A stretch of 64,000 bases of DNA from Sphingobium chungbukense (GCF_001005725.1 NZ_LBIC01000014.1:23218-87217), one strand, 5' to 3'; counted from the stretch's first letter, positions 54,022-62,494 are shown. The notes: generated by a model not told the origin, from the sequence alone. Translations and numbers: made by a program.

Positions 54022-55366
54022 GCTCGGCCTCCTCGTCGGTCAGCGAGTTAATGTTGTACGTGGGCACTTCGGCCCAGGTTTCCGCCATCATGTGCTCTTG
54101 CCAGCGGCGGTAGAAATAGCGCTGGTTGTGTTCGCTTACCAAGCCGGAGGCGATATCGCCGGGGAAGCCCTCGCGCTTGCCCGAGCGGCCCAGCGCCATG
54201 TTGGTGTAGACATCCATCTGCGCCGTGCGCCAGCCGCGCGACTGTTCGGTGCAGGCGGTCAGATTGTCGCCATCGTCGTTGTCGAAAAGGCCCGCCAAGC
54301 CGAAGGTCAGGCACTGGTTTTCGAGAATCTGCGCTTTCACCGCCTCGGGCATGTCGTTTTCGGCCATGGCCCAGGTCCACTGTTCGATCTGGGTGGGACC
54401 CTTTGGATGATAGACCCGGAACCAGTTGAGCCCGGGCAGCAGTTGCAGGTTGGGGAAAATGGTTATGTTGACCTGCGCACCCCACACCTGCCTGCCGCGC
54501 ACTTCGCCCAGACGGTCGATCACCGTCTGGCGGTTGGCCTCTAGGTATTCGAGGATCGGCTTGGGATCAGGATAGAAGGCGTAGCCGGAAACGCCGTCGA
54601 GCGCGCTCAAGACCATGTGCCCGTTCATGCCGGCGACCGACAGCCCGCCATCGAGATCGACCCCGGAATTGCCGACGCTGAGCCCGGTGAGGTCCATCGA
54701 CTGGACTGCTGCCATCGCGCCGGCATGTGCCCAGCCCAGGTGATAGCCATCGCCGCAGACGTTCTCGACTGGCAGCTTCCAGTTGGTGCCCAGCACCATC
54801 TTCTGCGTCTCGCCGAGCAGTGCCGATCCGCCCGGCATGGCATCCAGCCAGACATCGAGGAAAAACTTGGCATCGCCCAGATAGTCATCGAGGCTGGGCG
54901 AATTGGCATCCCAGCAGCCGAACACCAGGCCCTTGTACTCGGCCACTTTCGTCACCGGGATCAGGCCGAACTTGGTGCGGTCGAGTTCGCCGAAATAGGC
55001 CTCGCTTTCCAGCGGCACCCCGGCGAGCGCGCCGTCCGGGGAAAAAGACCAGCCGTGATAGTTGCAGGTGAAGGCGCGCGCATTGCCGCGATCGGCGCGG
55101 CAGATCCGGTTCCCGCGGTGGGTGCAGCTGTTAAGGAACGCCTTGATCGACCCGTCCTTCTGGCGGATCACGATCACATCGTCTTCGCCCATGAAGGTGC
55201 GGAAATAGTCGCCCGGCTTCGGAATCTGGCTGGTGTGGACCAGGAACAGCCAGCAGCGCCCGAAGATCCGCTCAAGTTCCTGCCGATAGATGTCTTCGCT
55301 CGCGTAGATCGAGCGCGATTGGCGCCCGGTGCGTGAATCAACCAGATCGGCAATGTTGTCGTTCAT
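54014..55366 (-). CDS. Ring-hydroxylating dioxygenase alpha subunit (upper operon, first pair)
   Basis: 450 residues from an ATG with GGGAGAGG 5 bases upstream. Rieske ligands C81, H83, C101, H104 (NSCTHRGNRIC, CNYHGWSFS); iron site NWKLPVENVCGDGYHLGWAH; late LFDNDDGDNLTACTEQSRGW. It belongs to the biphenyl/PAH group but differs from the neighbouring alpha at 52101. It is the first gene after the sigma-54 promoter, so it is the most directly regulated oxygenase of the window. Substrate unknown. Confidence 0.88.
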   Translation of the reverse strand: MNDNIADLVDSRTGRQSRSIYASEDIYRQELERIFGRCWLFLVHTSQIPKPGDYFRTFMGEDDVIVIRQKDGSIKAFLNSCTHRGNRICRADRGNARAFTCNYHGWSFSPDGALAGVPLESEAYFGELDRTKFGLIPVTKVAEYKGLVFGCWDANSPSLDDYLGDAKFFLDVWLDAMPGGSALLGETQKMVLGTNWKLPVENVCGDGYHLGWAHAGAMAAVQSMDLTGLSVGNSGVDLDGGLSVAGMNGHMVLSALDGVSGYAFYPDPKPILEYLEANRQTVIDRLGEVRGRQVWGAQVNITIFPNLQLLPGLNWFRVYHPKGPTQIEQWTWAMAENDMPEAVKAQILENQCLTFGLAGLFDNDDGDNLTACTEQSRGWRTAQMDVYTNMALGRSGKREGFPGDIASGLVSEHNQRYFYRRWQEHMMAETWAEVPTYNINSLTDEEAEHA

Positions 55367-55428
55367 TTGATCCTCTCCCAACAGCATGGCTAAAGCCGCC
55401 ATCGATTTTTCTTGTCGGGACAGTTATA

Positions 55429-55444
55429 AGCACGAATCGTGCCA
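55429..55444 (-). promoter_or_regulatory. Sigma-54 (-24/-12) promoter
   Basis: On the minus strand the sequence is TGGCACGATTCGTGCT. It fits TGGCAC-N5-TTGCW with one mismatch, and the key GG and GC pairs have the correct 10-bp spacing. Transcription would start near 55418, 52 bp before the dioxygenase start codon. A sigma-54 activator gene is divergent and adjacent. Confidence 0.75.
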
Positions 55445-55509
55445 ATATCGTTTTCGGGCCGATTTACCGCAGTCCGGTTGGTCAATCCCACGGCGAGGCA
55501 CCGTGCAGA

Positions 55510-55531
55510 TCGACGTATATGTAAATGTCGA
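55510..55531 (-). promoter_or_regulatory. Imperfect palindrome, candidate activator site
   Basis: TCGAC at 55510 and GTCGA at 55527 flank a partly symmetrical TA-rich centre of 12 bases. It is about 75-95 bp upstream of the sigma-54 promoter and just before the activator gene, the usual place for an enhancer site. It does not match the published XylR or DmpR consensus well. Confidence 0.35.
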
Positions 55532-55576
55532 GGCTTAAGTCTGGGCCGGAAGTTACGAATCTGATAAGCTGACCGG

Positions 55577-57222
55577 ATGGAGACGCTCCCAGGATACGCC
55601 GACCTTGCCAGCAAGCTGCTGTTCTCACCGGAAATGGGCCGGATCTGGCATGACGGTGAACGCTGCGTACTGCTCAGCCAAGCGGCCCTGGCCAGCTGGC
55701 GCAGCCGCCTGGTGGCCGAATTGGGGCTAGAAGCGGCCAGCCGGTTCTTCTGGGGTGTCGGTTTTGCCGAAGGCGCACGGTGCGCGATCGGCGCGAAGAA
55801 ATTGCGCCCGGATGGTGATTATCTCGAAGCATTCGCGGTCGGACCGCAGGCACACGCCTTGACCGGGTTCGGCTGGACCCAGATCGAAACTCTTGAAAAC
55901 GATCCCTCGCGGGGCATTTCGAAGGCCGGTTCACGGTCCACGATTCGATGGAGGCGGCGATCCATCTCAACGCGATGGGGCACAGCACCGATCCGGTGTG
56001 CTGGATGCAGACCGGCTTTGCAAGCGGCTTTGCCACAACCTTCGCGGGACAACCGATCATCACGCGCGAAGTGGAATGTGCGGGGCGAGGCGATGCTGCC
56101 TGCGTACTTCACGCCAAACCAAAACCCGAATGGGATCAGTTGGACGACCTCGAATTGGCCGCGACGCCGCTGGTCCTGTCCGAAACGTGGCATGATGCGG
56201 GCCAAACGGTGATTGGGATATCGGCAGCGTTCCTCTCAGCCAAGACCATGATCGAACGCACCGCAGCGAGCAATGCGACGCTGCTGTTAATGGGCGAGAC
56301 CGGGGTCGGCAAGGAAGTGCTGGCCAAGCTCGCTCATCGGCTGAGCACGCGCGAGGCGGAGCCGTTCATCGCGCTCAACTGCGCGGCGATCCCTGAGGGG
56401 CTGATCGAATCGGAGCTGTTCGGCGTGGCCAAGGGGGCCTATACTGGCGCGGTTGCCGCCCGGCCCGGTCGGTTCGAGCTGGCCAATGGCGGCACGCTGT
56501 TCCTGGACGAGATATCGACACTGTCGCCACTTGCACAATCGAAGATTCTGCGCGCTGTCCAGGAAGGTGAGTTCGAGCGGGTCGGCGATACGCGGACGAT
56601 CAAGGTGGATGTCCGATTGATCGCAGCATCGAATGTGGAACTTAACGAGGCGGTGCGGGAAGGCACGTTTCGTGCCGACTTGTTCTACCGGATATCGACT
56701 TTACCGGTCCGGGTGCCGCCGCTGCGCCAGCGCCGCGAGGACATTCCGGTGCTGCTGGAACACTTCCGTCTGCGTTATGCCCTGCGCCATGGCCGAACAG
56801 TATCGGGCTTCACTCCGCGGGCGATTAACGCGCTGTTGGCTTACGATTTCCCGGGCAATGTGCGCGAACTTGAGCGAATGGTGGAACGCGCCGTGCTGTT
56901 GGCGGACGACGGACGAGCGATCGACGTCAGACACCTGTTCTTGGAAACCGACGGCCTCGAATTGAAGCCGGCGATGTGCATGACCAACGATGGCAGGATC
57001 AGCGCCGTTGACAATGTTGGTAGTCGCGCCAACTTGGTGCGCCAGATGCTGGATCTGATCGTCGATGAGGGCGGAAGCCTGCTGGAAATGGAAGGGCTGG
57101 TGATCCGCGAGGCCCTTGATGCAAGTGGGGGCAACGTTGCTCGCGCGGCGCGCACCTTAGGCTTTACCCGTCGGCAGCTCGCCTTGCGTCTTGAAAAAAT
57201 GGAAATCCAGGAATCCGCCTAG
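55577..57222 (+). pseudogene. XylR/DmpR-type sigma-54 activator with a frameshift
   Basis: The N-terminal sensor (XylR_N: RIWHDGERCVLL, EAASRFFWGVGFAEG) is read from 55577 and the rest from frame +1. The frames meet at a run of four G (55911-55914); one more G would join NDPSRG to HFEGRFTVHDSMEAAIH. The second part has the V4R cysteines (DPVCWMQ, EVECAGRGDAAC), AAA+ domain with GETGVGKE, GAYTGA, LFLDEI and RADLFYRI, and a Fis-type HTH (GGNVARAARTLGFTRRQLAL). A separate product could start at ATG 55948, without the sensor. Divergent from the sigma-54 promoter, so it is its probable activator. Natural mutation or sequencing error cannot be separated. Confidence 0.82.
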
Positions 57223-57237
57223 CGCGCGTTAACTCTC

Positions 57238-57262
57238 GCAACGCATTGCATATTGTGCAAAG
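57238..57262 (+). promoter_or_regulatory. Candidate 25-bp operator, site D
   Basis: Half-sites GCAACG at 57238 and GCAAAG at 57257 start 19 bp apart; the centre is CATTGCATATTGT. It holds TTGCA-TATTG-TGCAA as a perfect inverted repeat and TTGCAT as a possible -35. It lies between the activator stop and the reductase gene at 57330. Confidence 0.5.
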
Positions 57263-57329
57263 AAGGTCTATAGGGAGGTGCGCCTTCCGGCAATAAGACC
57301 GGGAAAGCACGCAAAGTTGGGAGAATCGC

Positions 57330-58556
57330 ATGAAATCGGTAGCCGTGGTCGGAGCAAATCTTGCGGGTGGCCGCGCGGTGGAGTCCTTGCGCCAGGCTGG
57401 CTTCGATGGCCGGATCACCCTTATCGGCGAAGAACCGTGGCGGCCCTACGAGCGCCCGCCCCTGTCCAAGGAGGTGTTGTGGGATCCGGCCAATGTACCG
57501 GACAATTTCTTCCTTCATGACGAGGCCTGGTACGCCGCCAACCGCATCGAAATGCGGCTTGGCACGCGTGCCGAAGCGCTCGACCTGGCGGCGAGCGCTG
57601 TGCGCCTGACGGGCGGAGACCTGGTCCAAGCCGACCGCATCCTGCTGACCACCGGTGGTTCCGCCCGCAAGCTCAACATGGAGGGTGCCGACGCCGCCAA
57701 CGTGCATTACCTGCGCACCCGGGACGATGCCACCCGGATGGCGACGGACCTCAGGGACGGCGCCCGGATCGTCATCATCGGCATGGGTGTGATCGGGGCT
57801 GAAGTCGCGGCCAGCGCGGTCAAGCTGGGGTGCCGAGTGACCGCGATCGAACCGCTTGCCGCGCCTATGATTCGCGCGCTCGGGCCGCAGTTCGGGCAAT
57901 GGCTGGGCGAGGAACATCGCCAGCGCGGCGTCGACACCCGCTTCGGACGCGGCGTGAACGCGATGAAGGTGCTTGACGGGCGGGTGACGCAGGTCGAACT
58001 CGATGACGGATCACTGGTGGATTGCGATGCCGTGGTAGTCGGGGTCGGGATAGTGCCGGAAATCAGCCTAGCCCGGGACGCAGGCATCGTCACCAATAAC
58101 GGCATCATCGTCGATCGGCGGTGCCGCTCCAGCAATGAGAATGTCTTTGCCGCCGGCGACGTGGCCGAACAGGAGAGCTTCTTCGGCGGCCATATCCGCC
58201 AGGAAACCTACCAGAATGCTGCCGATCAGGCTCAGGCCGCGGCGCTCGCCGTGCTCGGGCAGGGCGTCGATTACTGCAAGCCGGTGTGGTACTGGAGCGA
58301 CCAGTTCGATCTCAATATCCAGTTCTGCGGCCATATCCCGGTGCAAGCCGAGGTAACCCTGCGTGGAGACATGGCAAGCAACCAGTTTACCGCATTCTTC
58401 CAGTCAGGCGAGATGATCGAGGGCATCCTGACTGTCAACCGCGCCCCAGACATGGGCATCGGCAAACGGCTGATCGAGCGCCGAGCCAATGCCCAGGCCG
58501 CGCAGCTGGCCGATGCCGATGTGTCGCTCCGCGATATCCTCAAGCAGGCTGGTTAG
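57330..58556 (+). CDS. Ferredoxin reductase of ring-hydroxylating oxygenases
   Basis: 408 residues, BphA4 type. FAD-binding VVGANLAGGRAVESLRQ at the start, NAD-binding IVIIGMGVIGAEVAASAVKLG near 147-167, and VFAAGDVAEQ near 278 with the late flavin contacts. It takes electrons from NADH to the Rieske ferredoxin at 29417. It is the only such reductase here and must therefore be shared. GGGAGAA precedes the ATG; the gene is monocistronic and convergent with the SDR. Confidence 0.92.
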   Translation: MKSVAVVGANLAGGRAVESLRQAGFDGRITLIGEEPWRPYERPPLSKEVLWDPANVPDNFFLHDEAWYAANRIEMRLGTRAEALDLAASAVRLTGGDLVQADRILLTTGGSARKLNMEGADAANVHYLRTRDDATRMATDLRDGARIVIIGMGVIGAEVAASAVKLGCRVTAIEPLAAPMIRALGPQFGQWLGEEHRQRGVDTRFGRGVNAMKVLDGRVTQVELDDGSLVDCDAVVVGVGIVPEISLARDAGIVTNNGIIVDRRCRSSNENVFAAGDVAEQESFFGGHIRQETYQNAADQAQAAALAVLGQGVDYCKPVWYWSDQFDLNIQFCGHIPVQAEVTLRGDMASNQFTAFFQSGEMIEGILTVNRAPDMGIGKRLIERRANAQAAQLADADVSLRDILKQAG

Positions 58557-58568
58557 GCTCGTAAGGCG

Positions 58569-58590
58569 GGCGGGATCAGCCGATCCCGCC
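58569..58590. terminator. Symmetrical hairpin between convergent genes
   Basis: GGCGGGATC-AGCC-GATCCCGCC is a perfect 9-bp stem with a four-base loop. It covers the stop codon of the SDR and lies just after the reductase stop, so it can end both transcripts. No T-tract follows on either strand. Confidence 0.6.
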
Positions 58591-59364
58591 ACCTGCGACG
58601 TAGAGGGTTTGGCCGGTGATGTAGGACGCCTCGTCGGCGGCTAGAAAGCAGATCGCGGCGGCCAGTTCCTCGGGCTCGCCGAAGCGACCCAGCGGGGTAT
58701 CGCGCAAGGTCTGCTCCATCACCTCGCCAAAGCCCTTGCGGTCCGCGTCGGAATGCGGAGCGGTATTACGCGGGGTGACACGGGTCACGTTGACCCCGCC
58801 AGGAGCCACGCAATTTACCCTGATGCCACAATCCTCCAGTTCCAGCGACAACGCAGCGGTCAGCGCCGCCACGCCACCTTTCGCAGCCGCGTAGGGCACG
58901 CGATTGACCCCGCGCGTTGCCACCGAGCCGATGTTGACGATCGCGCCGCGACCCGCCGCGCGCATGTGGGGCAGCACTGCATGGCAACACCACAGCGTCG
59001 GCCACAACGAGCGATTAATTTCGGCGACGATTTCTTCGGTGGTGTATTCCCAATAAGGCTTGGCCCAGATCGTGCCACCGACATTATGGACGGCCACGTC
59101 GATCCGCCCGAATTTATCGCTTACAGCGTTGTACAGGGCAGCGGCTCCAGCCTGTTGCTCGAGGTCGTGGATGGCGGGGTGAGCGTCGACAGATTCGGCC
59201 ATAAGTCGCGCAACCGCATCCAGTGTCGCCTGTTCTGCACGATCGGCAACGACGACTGTGGCGCCTTCTCGCCCTAGGCGCTGGGCCGTAGCAAAGCCGA
59301 TGCCCTGGGCTGCTCCCGTGACAATCGCGATCTTGCCTGCAAATCTTACGTTTGCGTCTGTCAT
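58576..59364 (-). CDS. BenD/XylL-type cis-diol carboxylate dehydrogenase (SDR)
   Basis: 262 residues from the ATG at 59364. NAD site TGAAQGIGFATA; HNVGGTIWAKPYWEY; RSLWPTLWCCHAVLPHM; catalytic SVATRGVNRVPYAAAKGG. This middle part is nearly the BenD/XylL sequence pattern. It oxidises and decarboxylates the diol formed from benzoate or toluate by the enzyme at 30919, giving catechol. It is separate from that operon and divergent from nahE, sharing the site E region. Confidence 0.9.
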   Translation of the reverse strand: MTDANVRFAGKIAIVTGAAQGIGFATAQRLGREGATVVVADRAEQATLDAVARLMAESVDAHPAIHDLEQQAGAAALYNAVSDKFGRIDVAVHNVGGTIWAKPYWEYTTEEIVAEINRSLWPTLWCCHAVLPHMRAAGRGAIVNIGSVATRGVNRVPYAAAKGGVAALTAALSLELEDCGIRVNCVAPGGVNVTRVTPRNTAPHSDADRKGFGEVMEQTLRDTPLGRFGEPEELAAAICFLAADEASYITGQTLYVAGGGIG

Positions 59365-59463
59365 CTCTGATTTCTCCAAACCCGCACCCGTCCGGCCGGA
59401 AGGGTGCAATCCTAGTCACATTCGGCTTCATAAATCCGCATTCCTCCCTTGCCAAGCCCGTGG

Positions 59464-59488
59464 GCAATGCGTTACATATTGGCTAATG
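59464..59488 (+). promoter_or_regulatory. Candidate 25-bp operator, site E
   Basis: Half-sites GCAATG at 59464 and CTAATG at 59483 start 19 bp apart; the centre is CGTTACATATTGG with TTACAT as a possible -35. It lies 26-50 bp before the GTG start of nahE and between it and the divergent BenD-type gene. Confidence 0.5.
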
Positions 59489-59513
59489 ATTGAAAATCTT
59501 TGGGAGATGTTGC

Positions 59514-60500
59514 GTGGCGCGTGAACTGCTGACTGCTGCTGATATAAAGGGTGCCTGGGCGATCGTGCCGACGCCCGCCAAGGAAGGTGCTACCGATTGG
59601 CGCGCCACTGATACGGTTAATGTCGACGAAGCAGCCCGCATGGTCAACGGCCTGATCGAGGCCGGAGTCGACGGCATCCTGAGTATGGGAACGCTGGGCG
59701 AGGCCGCGACCATGACGCTTGACGAAAAGCTCGTCTTTATGAAGACTATCGTAGATGCCGCAGCGGGCCGGGTTCCGGTGTTTGTCGGCACAACCTGTAT
59801 CAACACCCGCGACACCATCGCGCTGACCCGCGAGGCAGTCGATATCGGCGCGACCGGGACGATGCTGGGCGTACCGATGTGGTGCGCGCCGAGCGTCGAT
59901 GTCGCGGTCCAGTTCTACAAGGATGTCGCTGAGGCGGTGCCCGATATCAATATTGCAATCTATGCCAATCCCGAAGCATTCAAGTTCGATTTCCCGCGCC
60001 ATTTCTGGGGTCAGGTCGCCGAAATCCCCCAAGTTGTTACTGCCAAGTATATCGGTGTTGGCACACTGCTGCCCGATCTGGCCGCAATCAAGGGGCGGAT
60101 CAAGCTGCTGCCGATCGACTTCGATTACTATGGCGCGGCGCGGATGGACGATTCGGTCGATGCCTTCTGGACAAGCGGCGCGGTCTGCCATCCTCTCGTC
60201 AGTACGACATTGCGCGATCTCGTCGCACAGGCCCGCGCCACCGGCGACTGGAGCAAGGCCAAGACCTTCATGGGGCGGCTCGCGCCCACGGCAGCAACGC
60301 TGTTTCCCAATGGCAGCTTCAAGGAATTCTCCACCTACAACATTCCGCTGGAAAAGGCGCGGATGACCGCCGGTGGATGGATGAACGCCGGACCTTGCCG
60401 TCCACCCTATCACTTATGTCCCGAAAGCTATCTCGAAGGCGCGCGTAATTCGGGCCGGATGTGGGCCGAACTGGGCAAAGCGCTCGAAACAGAGCGTTGA
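59514..60500 (+). CDS. nahE: trans-o-Hydroxybenzylidenepyruvate hydratase-aldolase
   Basis: 328 residues from a GTG with GGGAG 7 bases upstream. DHDPS/NAL superfamily: GAWAIVPTPAKEGATDWRA, GLIEAGVDGILSMGTLGEAAT, the Schiff-base lysine in VVTAKYIGVG, and PNGSFKEFSTYNIPLEKARM are characteristic of NahE. It gives salicylaldehyde (or the analogue) and pyruvate. The substrate comes from the NahD-like isomerase at 27052, encoded more than 30 kb away. Confidence 0.93.
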   Translation: MARELLTAADIKGAWAIVPTPAKEGATDWRATDTVNVDEAARMVNGLIEAGVDGILSMGTLGEAATMTLDEKLVFMKTIVDAAAGRVPVFVGTTCINTRDTIALTREAVDIGATGTMLGVPMWCAPSVDVAVQFYKDVAEAVPDINIAIYANPEAFKFDFPRHFWGQVAEIPQVVTAKYIGVGTLLPDLAAIKGRIKLLPIDFDYYGAARMDDSVDAFWTSGAVCHPLVSTTLRDLVAQARATGDWSKAKTFMGRLAPTAATLFPNGSFKEFSTYNIPLEKARMTAGGWMNAGPCRPPYHLCPESYLEGARNSGRMWAELGKALETER

Positions 60501-60543
60501 AGACGGTCAGATAAACGATCACTGGAAATGCGGGAGCAAGAGG

Positions 60544-61719
60544 ATGGCTGACGCGACCTTGACCTGGCCGAAGAATTATAACGAAGTTCCCAAGGCGGCC
60601 TTTACGCGATCGGATCTCTACTTGGAAGAGATCAAGCGGATATTTCACGGCCCGGAATGGCATCCGGTTGCGCACGAAAGCGAGTTGCCCAACCCAGGCG
60701 ATTTCCGGACGATCCGCCTCGCAGGAATCCCGCTGTTGATCTCGCGGGATGAAGGGGGCGAGGTTCGCGTGTTTTACAATGCCTGCTCGCATCGCAGCAA
60801 CCAGCTCGAAACTGCGGTAATGGGTAACAAAACCGAGTTCGAATGCCCCTATCACCGTTGGCTGTTCAGTGCCAAGGGCGAGCTTGTTGGATGTCCCAAC
60901 CCGCGCGAATTCGTACCCGGTTTCGACAAGGCGGACTACCCCTTGGGGCAGCCGCGCTTCGATCTGTTCTACGGCCTGATATTCGTGACGTTCTCGGCTG
61001 AGACAGAACCCCTTGACCAGTTTCTCGGCGAAGCAGGAGAAACCCTGCGCGAACTGATGGCGGGCGACGGTCGCCTTAAACTGCTGGGCTATCAGAAGGT
61101 TCGCTATGACAGCAACTGGAAGGGTTACAACGACAACGACGGCTACCATGCCCCGCTGCTCCACGCGGCATTCAAGATGCTCAATTGGCAGGGCGGCAAA
61201 GGGCGGCAGTATACCGCCACGAAACGCGGCCATGTCTGTTTCGAGTCGGCACTCTCCGTGGCGAGCGGTCCCAGCGTTCTAAAAGATAAGGATCTGATTG
61301 CCTTCAAAGGGCAGGATCCATCAGTCGGGTCACGCATCGTCCAGTTGTTCCCGACTTTCGTTTCAACCAAACATCTCGACGTCATAAACCTGCGCTTCGC
61401 GACCCCAATCGATGCCGAAACGACCGAGGTCCACTACGCCTATTTCGCCCACCAGAACGACGATGCGGACATGCTTCGCCACCGGTTACGGCAAAGCTCC
61501 AATTTACTGGGTCCATGCGGTTTAATTAGCATGGAAGACGCTTCGATCTTCCACCGGATCCACATCGGCAGCCACACGCCTGGCAATGCGATCTTCCAGA
61601 AAGGCGTGCGTGATCCTGCCAAGCTCGAGTCCGAGTTTTCGCAGAACGATGAAAGCGGTAACCTTCCGCGCTGGGAATATTACCGCTCGGTGATGGGATT
61701 CGAAAGGGCACAAGCATGA
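60544..61719 (+). CDS. Rieske oxygenase alpha subunit, divergent sixth type
   Basis: 391 residues, shorter than the other five. Rieske ligands C81, H83, C101, H104 (NACSHRSNQLE, CPYHRWLFS), with SN instead of the usual RG and no downstream cysteine at the common place. The iron site reads NWKGYNDNDGYHAPLLHAAF, differing from the usual VEN-x-x-DxYH. SMEDASIFHRIHIGSHT near the end recalls the salicylate group. It is the second gene after nahE, so salicylate or a hydroxylated PAH acid is a reasonable guess. The function is not recognised with certainty. Confidence 0.8.
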   Translation: MADATLTWPKNYNEVPKAAFTRSDLYLEEIKRIFHGPEWHPVAHESELPNPGDFRTIRLAGIPLLISRDEGGEVRVFYNACSHRSNQLETAVMGNKTEFECPYHRWLFSAKGELVGCPNPREFVPGFDKADYPLGQPRFDLFYGLIFVTFSAETEPLDQFLGEAGETLRELMAGDGRLKLLGYQKVRYDSNWKGYNDNDGYHAPLLHAAFKMLNWQGGKGRQYTATKRGHVCFESALSVASGPSVLKDKDLIAFKGQDPSVGSRIVQLFPTFVSTKHLDVINLRFATPIDAETTEVHYAYFAHQNDDADMLRHRLRQSSNLLGPCGLISMEDASIFHRIHIGSHTPGNAIFQKGVRDPAKLESEFSQNDESGNLPRWEYYRSVMGFERAQA

Positions 61720-62213
61720 TGCTTTCGCCCACCAAACTGGAATGCGCTCTTGACCGCCTGCTGCTGGCGGACGCCAACGCGCTCGACAGCAAAGACATGA
61801 CAGGCTGGCTCACTAACTATGCCGAGGAAGAACAGGCATCTTATTACTGCCGTGCGGCCGAGAACACAGAACATAACCTCGAACTCGGCTTCATGTTCGA
61901 CGATTGTAGGGCGCGACTGGAAGATCGCGTCACTTATGTCACAGAGATCTGGGCAGGGACCTTTCAGGACTACCGCACTCGCCATTTCGTTCAGCGGGTC
62001 AGCCATCGGCAGGTCGATGCCAGCACAGCAGAGGCCATGTCCAACTTTTCGGTTTTCATGACGCCGATGGATACCGGGGTCACTCAAATTCTTGCCGCAG
62101 GTCGCTATCTCGATATGGTTCGGCTTTCGGGCGATGGTCGGGCCAAGTTTCTGTCCCGCCGTGCCGAATTGGATACGTCAGTACTCCCGCGATATCTTGT
62201 CTACCCGATATGA
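61716..62213 (+). CDS. Rieske oxygenase beta subunit, sixth pair
   Basis: 165 residues, NTF2-like. LLLADANALDSKDMTGWLTNYAEEEQASYYC, DRVTYVTEIWAGTFQDYRTRHF and ILAAGRYLDMVRLSGDGRAKF give the small-subunit pattern. It overlaps the alpha stop by four bases. It is less like the other beta subunits than they are to each other, in agreement with the divergent alpha partner. Confidence 0.83.
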   Translation: MMLSPTKLECALDRLLLADANALDSKDMTGWLTNYAEEEQASYYCRAAENTEHNLELGFMFDDCRARLEDRVTYVTEIWAGTFQDYRTRHFVQRVSHRQVDASTAEAMSNFSVFMTPMDTGVTQILAAGRYLDMVRLSGDGRAKFLSRRAELDTSVLPRYLVYPI

Positions 62214-62296
62214 AAAGTTATGCAATATAGCTAAATATTCCAGAGAAATACCGATCTATATTATAGCTTTAGCAGTAATCTTCGGAAGATTTCGAT

Positions 62297-62494
62297 ATGA
62301 GTTCACAATGTAAGATGGTGAAATTGCCAAAAGATATCGCGGATAAAATTATACGCTTTTCAACTGGAAGAACGGATTCAATGTTACAGAAAGAGCTTGG
62401 GATAAGCTATAATACGTGGAGAAAAATTAAGCGAGGACAGCCACTTAGAGAAAGCTTAGCGGCAAGAATAATATCTAGAATTAGTATAATATAA
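62297..62494 (+). CDS. Small helix-turn-helix protein
   Basis: 65 residues, rich in lysine, arginine and isoleucine. The stretch DSMLQKELGISYNTWRKIKRG reads like a helix-turn-helix with a basic recognition helix. GGAAGA lies 9 bases before the ATG at 62297; an internal ATG at 62315 is possible. It sits in AT-rich DNA unlike the catabolic genes, so it is probably of foreign origin. No family assigned. Confidence 0.5.
   Translation: MSSQCKMVKLPKDIADKIIRFSTGRTDSMLQKELGISYNTWRKIKRGQPLRESLAARIISRISII

Noticed and set aside
62220..62245. GCAATATAGC resembling the left half of the 25-bp element
   Set aside because: Only the first five bases match and no second half-site is found 19 bp later; AT-rich background makes chance likely.
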